Shown one piece after another: positions 42,656 through 49,992 of a DNA stretch of 64,000 nucleotides. The first letter of the stretch is position 1; each line of letters opens with the position of its first letter. The notes below the pieces were generated by a model. It searched no databases, was not told where the DNA came from, and worked only from the letters and a program-made list of their open reading frames with translations. Source of the stretch: CAVWSM01 sp963757805 (lineage in GTDB: Bacteria > Actinomycetota > Actinomycetes > Jiangellales > Jiangellaceae). The DNA lies in the NCBI GenBank assembly GCA_963757805.1, contig CAVWSM010000020.1:186001-250000 (forward strand). Direction: 5' to 3'. A program made the translations under genes and the position numbers.

Positions 42656-42834
42656 TCCAGCGGCGTCCAGATGCGCGAACTGAAGCGCCCTGCACATGAC
42701 ACGCCGTGCGAGTCGCGCACAACGCTTCACTTCCGCGGGCGAGCGGCGGCGCAAGTCGTGCAGAACGTTGCACTTTGCTGAGAATCAGTCCGCGCCGGCT
42801 CCCACGCCGGCCGGTGGCTGCCTAGGATGGCGCG
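42656..42834. other. junction region between permease remnant and pmt
   Basis: No gene is seen. The segment joins the truncated permease to the pmt start and must contain the pmt promoter. An imperfect dyad, GTGCAGAACGTTGCAC (42758-42773), with arms GTGCA/TGCAC and core AACGTT, resembles a LacI-family operator half-site arrangement, but it is not a strict palindrome. Confidence 0.4.
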
Positions 42835-44472
42835 GTGCCCGACACCCTGACGGAGCCGGCTGACGTCGGCGACACCGTGCCACCCGGCTCCGGTGCCGGG
42901 TCGGACGAGCCGCCGACCTCCGACGAGGGTGTGCTCGATCGCTGGCGGGCTCGGCTCAGCAGCCCGATGCCGGCCGACGGCCACTGGGGCTGGACAGGGC
43001 CACTCGCAGTCACGGTGATCGCGGCCGTACTCCGGTTTATCGACCTGGGTCGGCCTCGACGGTTCGTCTTCGACGAGACCTACTACGCCAAGGACGCGTG
43101 GTCGTTGGCCAACCACGGCTACGCGCGACAGTTCGTCGCGGATGCCAACGAGCGCATCCTCGATGGCGACCTCGACGTCTACGCCGACGGTGCGGCCTAC
43201 ACGGTCCACCCCGAGGTCGCGAAGTGGATCATCGGACTGGGTGAGCGCGCGTTCGGGCTCGACCCGTTCGGCTGGCGGGTCGGCGTCGCCGTGGTGGGCA
43301 CGCTCACGGTGTTTATCCTGGCCCGGTTGGCGCGGCGGTTGTTCCGCTCGACTCTGCTCGGTTGCATCGCCGGCCTGCTGCTGGCCGTCGACGGCCTCGC
43401 GATCGTCATGAGCCGTACGGCCATCCTCGACGGCGTTCTGGCATTCTTCATCGTCGCCGCCGTCGCCTGCCTGCTCGTCGACCGCGACTGGTCACGCGAA
43501 CGGCTGGCCCGGTGGGCAGCCGCCCGCGACGCGGGCGAGCTCGTGCCCGAGGGTGGACCGCTGCTCGCCTGGCGTCCTTGGCGACTGGCAGCGGGTATCA
43601 GTTTCGGCCTGGCCTGCGGCACCAAGTGGAACGGCGTCTTCGTCCTCGCCGTGTTCGCGGTCGCCGCGCTGGTCTGGGATGTGCTCGGCCGCCGCACGGT
43701 CCGCAGCGTGGCACCCGTAGCCCGGGGGATCTTCGTCGACGGACCCATCGCCTTCGTCACGCTGGTCGGCACCGCCGTGGTCACCTACGTCATCACCTGG
43801 TCCGGCTGGATCTTCACCAGCGGCGGTTGGAGCCGGCAGTGGAGCGCCGATCACCCGGCGACAGGCATCGTCGGTCTCGTGCCCGACTGGCTGCGCAGCC
43901 TCTGGCACTACCACGGCGAGATGTGGCGCTTCCACACCAACTTGAGGACTGACCACGACTACGAGTCGAAGGCGCTCGGCTGGTTGGTGCTGTGGCGGCC
44001 GATCTCGTTCGACTACCAGGAGGTCGCGCCCGGTACCGCCGGGTGCGACGCCGCCAGATGTGCGCAGGAGGTGCTCGCCATCGGCACACCCGCGCTCTGG
44101 TGGGCCGGTTCCCTCGCGATCCTGATCGCGCTCGCGATGTGGCTGCTGCGCGGCGACTGGCGCCCCGGCGTGGCGGTGCTCGGCGTGGCCGCAACATGGC
44201 TGCCGTGGTTCTACTACTGGGACCGCACGATCTTCTACTTCTACGCGGTCACCATCCTGCCGTTCATGATCCTTGCGATTACCTACGTGCTCGGGCTGCT
44301 GCTCGGACGACCAGACACGAGCGCGGCGCGCCGTGCTGTGGGCGCCGCGCTCGTGGGTGGGTTCGTGCTTCTCGTTGTCGTAAACGCTGCTTACATGTAT
44401 CCGCTGGCAGTCGACCAGGTCATCCCGTACGACTCATGGCGCGACCGCATGTGGTTCCGCAACTGGATCTGA
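42835..44472 (+). CDS. pmt: protein O-mannosyltransferase (dolichyl/polyprenyl-phosphate-mannose dependent)
   Basis: This GT39-type integral membrane enzyme transfers mannose from a polyprenyl phosphate carrier to exported proteins. The 545-residue protein has a disordered 45-residue N-terminus. The first membrane helix comes next, followed by the catalytic loop PRRFVFDETYYAKDAWSLAN with the essential Asp-Glu pair. TVHPEVAKWIIGLGERAFG follows, and multiple membrane helices extend to the C-terminal WLPWFYYWDRTIFYFYAVT and MYPLAVDQVIPYDSWRDRMW. All conserved actinobacterial Pmt features are present. Start GTG 42835. The proximal rsmI neighbour is displaced by the accessory insert. The CHRD gene converges from the right, ending 6 bp away. 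Confidence 0.95.
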   Translation: MPDTLTEPADVGDTVPPGSGAGSDEPPTSDEGVLDRWRARLSSPMPADGHWGWTGPLAVTVIAAVLRFIDLGRPRRFVFDETYYAKDAWSLANHGYARQFVADANERILDGDLDVYADGAAYTVHPEVAKWIIGLGERAFGLDPFGWRVGVAVVGTLTVFILARLARRLFRSTLLGCIAGLLLAVDGLAIVMSRTAILDGVLAFFIVAAVACLLVDRDWSRERLARWAAARDAGELVPEGGPLLAWRPWRLAAGISFGLACGTKWNGVFVLAVFAVAALVWDVLGRRTVRSVAPVARGIFVDGPIAFVTLVGTAVVTYVITWSGWIFTSGGWSRQWSADHPATGIVGLVPDWLRSLWHYHGEMWRFHTNLRTDHDYESKALGWLVLWRPISFDYQEVAPGTAGCDAARCAQEVLAIGTPALWWAGSLAILIALAMWLLRGDWRPGVAVLGVAATWLPWFYYWDRTIFYFYAVTILPFMILAITYVLGLLLGRPDTSAARRAVGAALVGGFVLLVVVNAAYMYPLAVDQVIPYDSWRDRMWFRNWI

Positions 44473-44478
44473 CGCGCG

Positions 44479-45034
44479 TCAGTGGCCGTGCTCGATTTGC
44501 CCCGGATCTCCCCGCCCGGGTAGAGCGAGCTGTGCACGTTGACGTACGTGGTGTCCGCGCGCAGTGCAGCCAGGAGCTCGTCGAAGCTGGCCTGCGGTCA
44601 TTCTCTGCCCCGCGGGCGCCGATCACGTCGGCCGGAACGATGGTCCCGCCGATCGTTGCGGGCGGGGCCGGGCACAGCTGCGTACCCGCCGGGACCGTTG
44701 CCCAGGTTGGTGCAGAGGAACACTGCGATGCCGCCGCTCTGCGCCGTGCCACCTAGGTGGATGTGGGCCTGGAGCACGTTGCCTTCAAGCCCTGAGTAGC
44801 TGAGCTCCCAGGTGATCTCGCCGGCCTTCGGGTCGATGTGCGCCTTGAACTGGCCGGTGCCAGTGGTCGAGAGCGCGAGCGGGTCCTCTTGAAGCCGCTC
44901 AGCCGCTCCGACACCGAGTTCGACCGGCCTGTCACTCTCACTGTCCGCCGACGCCGCCGTTCCCCAGGCGGCCGCACCCAACGTCATTCCGGCAGCCGCT
45001 AACGCGGCCGCCACCTTACTCGTCTGTTCGCCAC
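44479..45034 (-). pseudogene. secreted CHRD domain protein, several frameshifts
   Basis: The N-terminal part is a signal peptide (ALAAAGMTLGAAAWGTAASA) followed by a CHRD domain. CHRD is a beta-rich module named from chordin and common in bacterial secreted proteins of unknown role. GQFKAHIDPKAGEITWELSY and AHIHLGGTAQSGGIAVFLCT read in frame from GTG 45014. After NLGNG the frame breaks near 44685-44693 (extra base), giving GTQLCPAPPATIGGTIVPAD. A missing base near 44600-44620 leads to QASFDELLAALRADTTYVNV. Another in the GGGG run near 44500 leads to EIRGQIEHGH and TGA at 44479-44481. GTG 45034, with GGAGG upstream, may be the true start if one further base is missing. Three to four indels in 0.5 kb suggest decay or poor local sequence. 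Confidence 0.75.
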
Positions 45035-45187
45035 GAACCTGCCTCCCTCCGAGGCTCGAGCTGAAGACCTGGGCATATGTGCCCGATATGACTTACGGCT
45101 GCGGTCCGCGATTGGATTGCGGCGGGGAGGAATCACCGAAGGATTCCGGCATGGATGACGTGCTCGACTGGTGGGCCGGGGACGACA

Positions 45188-45221
45188 AGAGGCCGTCTCC
45201 AGAACTAGGAAAACGGCCTCT
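45188..45221. terminator. hairpin downstream of tRNA-Ala
   Basis: Exact 9-bp arms AGAGGCCGT (45188-45196) and ACGGCCTCT (45213-45221) enclose a 16-nt loop. It begins 9 bp beyond the tRNA-Ala 3' end on the minus strand and is followed by TTGTCG, a weak T-tract. This is consistent with an intrinsic terminator for the tRNA. Confidence 0.7.
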
Positions 45222-45227
45222 CACCTG

Positions 45228-45303
<76 letters not shown>

Positions 45304-45356
45304 AGGCGGATGACGACGATAGCAAACGACCGCAGCAGCCTCCGAATCGCGGAGGG

Positions 45357-46121
45357 TCAGTCACCCACCGCTCGCGGCTGCGGCACAGTCGCTTCAGCGG
45401 TCGGCGTTGCCGCTCGGGCGAGGCCGAGCTCGCGCTCGGACAGAGCCCCTGGCTCCGTGAGCCGCCCGGAAGTCCATGCCCCGGGTGTCGCGAGATCGAT
45501 GGTGCGGATCGCACGACGTGCCTTGGGCGCTGTGACATAGGTCGGCAGCGGCACGGGCACCGGCTCCCAGGTGCCGTCGGCAGCAGTGACTGGCTCCTCG
45601 ACAGGCGGGATGGTGATCTCAGCGTCGAATTGGTCGGCCGACTCGGAAACGATGTCCGCACGGACGGAGACGTGCGGCGCGGGGTAGGTCGTCATCGGCC
45701 GAGCCATCGTGACGCGCTCCATCTCGGCACGCGCGCGAGCCCGCCGCGCGGCGAGGGTTGCCCGGCGCACGGAACGGCGAAGGAGCATGACATAGCCCGC
45801 GAGCATCAGTGCGGGCACAACCGGCGCCCAGGCCGCGAGCCGCCCGAGCCCGGAACCGACGCCGATCCCGATGACAGCGAGCATGAGCAGCACCAGGAGG
45901 TGCCGGCGGCGCCGCGCAGTGCGGCGGGACACCAGTGGAGGCGCAGGCACGGGAGCCGGTGTGCGCACTGCAGGCGCCGTCGGCGAGGCCGCCACGACCC
46001 GCATCCGCTCGTTGTGCCGATCGGGTGTGGTTCGCGACTCTCCGCGCCGCACCCAGCTCGGAACAAGGTAGGCCAGCCAGGCGGCGACTATCGCCGCATA
46101 GATGAGCCCGCTCCCCTCCAT
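45357..46121 (-). CDS. divisome protein SepX/GlpR-like membrane protein
   Basis: The 254-residue protein starts MEGSGLIYAAIVAAWLAYLV, then PSWVRR. This N-terminal membrane helix with a following basic stretch is characteristic of the SepX/GlpR divisome family of actinobacteria, which affects Z-ring stability and cell elongation. Two further membrane segments lie near residues 75-115 (LLVLLMLAVIGIGVGSGLG and APVVPALMLAGYVMLLRRSV). A basic region and a long disordered tail with Pro, Glu and Val follow. ATG 46121 is chosen for the conserved N-terminus; a further in-frame start at 46154 has none. The rimJ-sepX order matches the mycobacterial Rv0995-Rv0996 arrangement as I recall it. Function is assigned by family and context. 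Confidence 0.75.
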   Translation of the reverse strand: MEGSGLIYAAIVAAWLAYLVPSWVRRGESRTTPDRHNERMRVVAASPTAPAVRTPAPVPAPPLVSRRTARRRRHLLVLLMLAVIGIGVGSGLGRLAAWAPVVPALMLAGYVMLLRRSVRRATLAARRARARAEMERVTMARPMTTYPAPHVSVRADIVSESADQFDAEITIPPVEEPVTAADGTWEPVPVPLPTYVTAPKARRAIRTIDLATPGAWTSGRLTEPGALSERELGLARAATPTAEATVPQPRAVGD

Positions 46122-46220
46122 GCCCCCGACGGTAGGGCTGCGAGAGGCGATCACCGCGCAGCATGATCGGTGTGTCGCGAGATACGGGTGTGACAGATGG
46201 TCTTTGCGAGCACGCCGGGG

Positions 46221-46862
46221 TTAGGTCAACGGGTGCCGGTCGCCCGCACCGGCGTCGGTGTCGATGCCGTCTCGCAACGCGTGCCACCTCGCCAGCAGGC
46301 CACTCGGGATCTCCTCTGCTGTGACCGCATAGCTGAGGTGGTCGCGCCAGGCCCCGTCGATGTGCAGCATGCGCTCGCGACGACCCTCGTACCGAAGTGC
46401 GAGCTTGTCGACGACCCGCAGGCTCGCGGCGTTCTCCGGGCGGATGTTGATCTCGATGCGGTGCAGCCCACCGACGAAGATCGCGTGGTCGACGGCGAGC
46501 GCCACCGCGGTCGGGATGATGCCGCGCCCGGCGACGGCGCGGTCGACCCAATAGCCGATCGTGCCGGTCATCGCCGACCCATGGACGATGTTGCCGACCG
46601 TGCACTGCCCCACCAACCGGCCCTCGTAGATCACTGCCCAGGGGTAGGCCTCGCCGTTGCGCGCCTGCGCCGCCAGCCGTCGCACCATCTGCCGGAAGGT
46701 GAGCCCGCCGACCGGCTGACGAGGCGAGGTCGGGTCCCAGGGCCGCAGCCAGTCGGCGTTGGTCCGGCGCAGCGCCGACCAAGCGCGAGAGTCGCGATAG
46801 CGGAGTGGGCGCAGCCCGATGCGGCCGTCGGACAGCTCCGCCGGCCACGCACGATCGGGCAC
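46221..46862 (-). CDS. rimJ: GNAT family N-acetyltransferase (RimJ/RimL-like)
   Basis: The 213-residue acetyltransferase carries RIGLRPLRYRDSRAWSALRR at the N-terminus, typical of RimJ-type ribosomal-protein N-terminal acetyltransferases. The acetyl-CoA loop is YWVDRAVAGRGIIPTAVALA (Q/R-x-x-G-x-G/A style). GLHRIEINIRPENAASLRVV and LALRYEGRRERMLHIDGAWR complete the fold. Start ATG 46862 lies 2 bp from the mog stop. Its position after galU-moeA and before sepX matches the conserved rimJ position. The protein substrate is unknown. The gene may serve modification of ribosomal protein S5 as the name implies, but specificity in actinobacteria is not established. Confidence 0.88.
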   Translation of the reverse strand: MPDRAWPAELSDGRIGLRPLRYRDSRAWSALRRTNADWLRPWDPTSPRQPVGGLTFRQMVRRLAAQARNGEAYPWAVIYEGRLVGQCTVGNIVHGSAMTGTIGYWVDRAVAGRGIIPTAVALAVDHAIFVGGLHRIEINIRPENAASLRVVDKLALRYEGRRERMLHIDGAWRDHLSYAVTAEEIPSGLLARWHALRDGIDTDAGAGDRHPLT

Positions 46863-46864
46863 AG

Positions 46865-47335
46865 TCAGTGGTCGCCTCCCGCCATCTGCTCCACAGCGTG
46901 GGCCAGCACGGGCAGCAGCACGGCGAGCCCGTCGCGGGCGCCGCCGGTGGAGCCCGGCAGGTTGACAACGAGAGTACGGCCAGCGCGACCCGCAACGCCT
47001 CGGCTCAACACCGCCGACGGTATGCCCGCGGCAACGCCATAAGCCCTGATCGCCTCCGCGATGCCGGGGATCTCGGTGTCGATCACAGCCCGGGTCATCT
47101 CCGGCGTCTGGTCGGTCGGCGTGAGGCCGGTGCCGCCGGCGGTGACAACGACGTCGTATCCATCGGCAACCGCAGCACGCAAAGCCGCCTCGACCGGGTC
47201 ACCATCGGGCACGACCTGTGGGCCGTCGACGCTGCGGCAGACCGTCGACAGCCCCTCGACGAGCGGCGGTCCGGTGCTGTCGGCGTAGACACCGGCCGAA
47301 GCCCGGTTGGACACAGTGATCACGAGGGCTCTCAC
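46865..47335 (-). CDS. mog: molybdopterin adenylyltransferase-like protein (MogA/MoaB family)
   Basis: The enzyme adenylylates molybdopterin before metal insertion during molybdenum cofactor synthesis. The 156-residue protein has RALVITVSNRASAGVYADST, GYDVVVTAGGTGLTPTDQTP with the GGTG substrate motif, and RTLVVNLPGSTGGARDGLAV with the NLPGS motif. Start GTG 47335 overlaps the moaC stop by 4 bp. The family includes both MogA (active) and MoaB, and the two cannot be separated with confidence by motif alone. The neighbours moaC and moeA support a pathway role. Confidence 0.92.
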   Translation of the reverse strand: MRALVITVSNRASAGVYADSTGPPLVEGLSTVCRSVDGPQVVPDGDPVEAALRAAVADGYDVVVTAGGTGLTPTDQTPEMTRAVIDTEIPGIAEAIRAYGVAAGIPSAVLSRGVAGRAGRTLVVNLPGSTGGARDGLAVLLPVLAHAVEQMAGGDH

Positions 47336-47814
47336 GGGCGTTGCCAGTCGCCGGATCGGCCGCCGCTCTTGGCCTCGATGCGGACGTCGCTGATCACAGC
47401 GCCCTTGTCGACAGCCTTGACCATGTCGACAAGTGTCAGCCCGGCCACCGCGACTGCGCTGAGTGCCTCCATCTCCACGCCGGTGCGGTCGGCTGTGCGT
47501 ACGGTCGCGACGATCTCGACTGCATCGTCAGCGACCTGCAGGTCGACGGTGACGCCGTGCAGCGCGATCGGGTGGCACAGCGGAATGAGATCCGGAGTGC
47601 GCTTGGCACCCTGGATGCCCGCGATCCGGGCGACCGCCAGCGCGTCACCCTTGGGCAGGCCCGCGCCGCGCAAGAGCGAGACGACCTCGGGCGACACGAG
47701 GACGCGACCGCTGGCTGTCGCCGTGCGCACGGAGACGTCCTTGCCGGTGACATCAACCATGCGAGCCGCGCCCGACTCGTCGAGGTGAGTCAGCCCGGAG
47801 GCCTCCGACGCCAT
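47332..47814 (-). CDS. moaC: cyclic pyranopterin monophosphate synthase
   Basis: MoaC converts the MoaA product into cyclic pyranopterin monophosphate, the second step of molybdenum cofactor synthesis. The 160-residue protein has LTHLDESGAARMVDVTGKDV at the N-terminus. KRTPDLIPLCHPIALHGVTV holds the conserved catalytic Lys and His. TGVEMEALSAVAVAGLTLVD and MVKAVDKGAVISDVRIEAKS complete it. The size is normal. The start ATG is 2 bp after the moeA stop, and its stop overlaps the mog start. moaA, moaD and moaE are not in the window. Confidence 0.95.
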   Translation of the reverse strand: MASEASGLTHLDESGAARMVDVTGKDVSVRTATASGRVLVSPEVVSLLRGAGLPKGDALAVARIAGIQGAKRTPDLIPLCHPIALHGVTVDLQVADDAVEIVATVRTADRTGVEMEALSAVAVAGLTLVDMVKAVDKGAVISDVRIEAKSGGRSGDWQRP

Positions 47815-47816
47815 GA

Positions 47817-49043
47817 TCAGCCTTTCCGTCGCTCGAGCAGCACGGTATCGGCCACCTGGCCGGCGGGGATCTCCGTGACGTGCTCGGGGACCACGATGAG
47901 CGCGTTGGCGTAGGCGAGGTCGCTCACCAGGTGCGAGCCCTGACCGTCCATTGGCGTGACGAGGTAGGACCCGTCGTTGGCGGTCTGGAGCCTGGCCCGG
48001 GCGAACTGCCGCTTGCCCTCTGGCGAGCGAAGAGTTGTCTGCAGCACGGCTCGCACCGAAGGCCGGTGCAGCCGTGCGACACCGAGCATCTTGCGGATCG
48101 CCGGACGTACGAACACCTCGAACGACACGAACGCGCTCACCGGATTGCCCGGCAGCGTGAAGATCGGCACCTTCTCCTCGCCCACCGTGCCGAATCCCTG
48201 CGGCATGCCCGGCTGCATGGCGACCTTGTCGAACGTCACCGTGCCGAGCTCGCTCAGCACCTGCTTGACGACGTCGTACACACCAGCGCTCACCCCTCCA
48301 CTCGTCACAACGAGGTCGGCACGGATGAGCTGGTCCTCGATGGTGTCGAGCAAACGTTTGGGGTCATCGCCGACGATGCCGACGCGGTAGGCAACGGCAC
48401 CCGCCTCGCGCGCGGCGGAGGTGAGCGTATAGCTGTTGGAGTCGGTGATCTGCCCCGTTGCGAGCGGCAACCCAGGCTCGACCAGCTCGGCGCCGGTCGA
48501 CAGCACGACGACGCGAGGCCGCGGCCGGACACGTACGCGGTCCTTGCCCACTGCCGCTAGAAGTCCGACCTGGGCGGCGCCGAGGAAGGTGCCGGTGCGC
48601 AGCACCACGTCGCCCGACGAGACGTCCTCGCCCGCCCGACGCAGGTGCTGGCCCGGCTTGGCGGCGCGCTTGATGAGCACATTGGCGACACCGCCGTCGG
48701 TCCATTCGACCGGGACGACGGTGTCAGCTCCACGCGGCAGCGGCGCGCCAGTCATGATGCGCGCTGCGAAACCCGAGCCCACGGTGTGGATGTCATGGTC
48801 GCCGGCGGGGATGTCGGCCACAACGGGCAGCTGCACCGGCTCGTCTTCAGTGGCGCCCGCAACGTCGTCGGCGACCACCGCGTAGCCGTCCATCGCAGAG
48901 TTGTCGAACTGCGGCAACGGCCAAGGAGCCACGACATCCTCGGCGAGCACGCACCCGTGCGCATCGAGCAGCTGCAGGTCGAGCGCATTCAGCGGCTTGA
49001 CCGTCGCGAGGATGTCGGACAGGTGGTCGGCGACGCGCTTCAT
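47817..49043 (-). CDS. moeA: molybdopterin molybdotransferase
   Basis: MoeA inserts molybdate into adenylylated molybdopterin. The 408-residue protein has VLAEDVVAPWPLPQFDNSAM, then DGYAVVADD, at the N-terminus. PAGDHDIHTVGSGFAARIMT and GAPLPRGADTVVPVEW follow. The MPT-binding core is VVVLSTGAELVEPGLPLATG and DLVVTSGGVSAGVYDVVKQV. GKVPIFTLPGNPVSAFVSFE-type residues precede the C-terminal domain IV. Start ATG 49043 lies 9 bp after the galU stop. The galU-moeA-(moaC-mog)-rimJ arrangement extends the conserved actinobacterial galU-moeA-rimJ set with two extra cofactor genes. Confidence 0.95.
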   Translation of the reverse strand: MKRVADHLSDILATVKPLNALDLQLLDAHGCVLAEDVVAPWPLPQFDNSAMDGYAVVADDVAGATEDEPVQLPVVADIPAGDHDIHTVGSGFAARIMTGAPLPRGADTVVPVEWTDGGVANVLIKRAAKPGQHLRRAGEDVSSGDVVLRTGTFLGAAQVGLLAAVGKDRVRVRPRPRVVVLSTGAELVEPGLPLATGQITDSNSYTLTSAAREAGAVAYRVGIVGDDPKRLLDTIEDQLIRADLVVTSGGVSAGVYDVVKQVLSELGTVTFDKVAMQPGMPQGFGTVGEEKVPIFTLPGNPVSAFVSFEVFVRPAIRKMLGVARLHRPSVRAVLQTTLRSPEGKRQFARARLQTANDGSYLVTPMDGQGSHLVSDLAYANALIVVPEHVTEIPAGQVADTVLLERRKG

Positions 49044-49052
49044 GCCGCTGTT

Positions 49053-49970
49053 CTACCCCTTGCTCGTCGGGAGGCCGGCGACAAACTCGCGCAACCAGGC
49101 CTGGAATTCCGGGCCGAGGTCCTCGCGCTCGCTGGCAAGCCGCACGGTTGTGCGCAGGTAGTCGAGCCGGTCGCCCGTGTCATAGCGCCGGCCACGGAAG
49201 AGCACCCCGTGCACACCGCCCCCTTGCTCCCCCGGCATCGCCGCGAGCGTCTTGAGCGCGTCTGTCAGCTGGATCTCTCCACCGCGTCCAGGTTTGGTGT
49301 TCTCGAGGACGTCGAACACTTCTGGCGCGAGGACATATCGCCCGATGATTGCGAGGTTGCTCGGCGCCTCGGCGGGGTCCGGCTTCTCCACCAGGTCAGT
49401 GACGGTGACGATGTCGTCAGACTCGCCGTCGATCTTCTCGACCGCCGCGGAGCCGTAGAGGTTGATGGTGGCCGGCTCGACCTCGATGAGCGCGACAACG
49501 CTGCCGCCGTAACGCTGCTGGACGTCGATCATCGTCGTCAGGAGCGGGTCGCGCGGGTCGATCAGGTCGTCTCCGAGCAGGACGGCAAAGGGCTCGTGAC
49601 CGACATGCTGCCGGGCGCACAGGACCGCGTGCCCGAGGCCCTTGGGGTCGCCCTGACGCACGTAGTGAACGGTGGCGAGGTCGTTGGAGTGCTGCAACGC
49701 CTCCAGGCGCGCAACGTCGCCTTTGTCGGCAAGCGCCTGCTCGAGCTCGAGGGCACGATCGAAGTGATCTTCGAGCGGCCGCTTGTTGCGGCCCGTGATC
49801 ATGAGTACGTCGTCGAGCCCGGCACTGACGGCCTCCTCGACGACGTACTGGATGGCCGGCTTGTCGACGACCGGCAGCATCTCCTTGGGCGTGGCTTTGG
49901 TCGCTGGGAGGAAGCGGGTGCCCAGGCCGGCCGCGGGGATGACTGCCTTGGTGATCGCAGGTCGGCTCAT
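49053..49970 (-). CDS. galU: UTP--glucose-1-phosphate uridylyltransferase
   Basis: GalU makes UDP-glucose for cell-envelope polysaccharides and trehalose. The 305-residue protein has VIPAAGLGTRFLPATKATPK, then EMLPVVDKPAIQYVVEEAVS, in the nucleotide-binding domain. KGLGHAVLCARQHVGHEPFA, FAVLLGDDLIDPRDPLLT and AIIGRYVLAPEVFDVLENTK follow, and GEIQLTDALKTLA closes the core. All match bacterial GalU rather than RmlA. ATG 49970 is the start. It heads the moeA operon, with a Cds1-like gene ending 22 bp upstream. In mycobacteria a 5-formyltetrahydrofolate cyclo-ligase gene diverges from galU. No such gene is in this window. Confidence 0.95.
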   Translation of the reverse strand: MSRPAITKAVIPAAGLGTRFLPATKATPKEMLPVVDKPAIQYVVEEAVSAGLDDVLMITGRNKRPLEDHFDRALELEQALADKGDVARLEALQHSNDLATVHYVRQGDPKGLGHAVLCARQHVGHEPFAVLLGDDLIDPRDPLLTTMIDVQQRYGGSVVALIEVEPATINLYGSAAVEKIDGESDDIVTVTDLVEKPDPAEAPSNLAIIGRYVLAPEVFDVLENTKPGRGGEIQLTDALKTLAAMPGEQGGGVHGVLFRGRRYDTGDRLDYLRTTVRLASEREDLGPEFQAWLREFVAGLPTSKG

Positions 49971-49992
49971 GCAGCAACCTTAGTGATGCCGG

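Noticed and set aside
42656..42754. Arg-rich extension upstream of the permease remnant
   Set aside because: It does not resemble permease sequence and marks where the homology ends, so it is treated as unrelated DNA.
42758..42773. LacI operator GTGCAGAACGTTGCAC
   Set aside because: Arms of only 5 bp with an asymmetric core, located upstream of pmt rather than the sugar genes; reported only as a note on the junction region.
45073..45091. Dyad near GGGCATATGTGCCC upstream of the CHRD gene
   Set aside because: Arms of 5 bp; could be chance. No regulator gene is adjacent.
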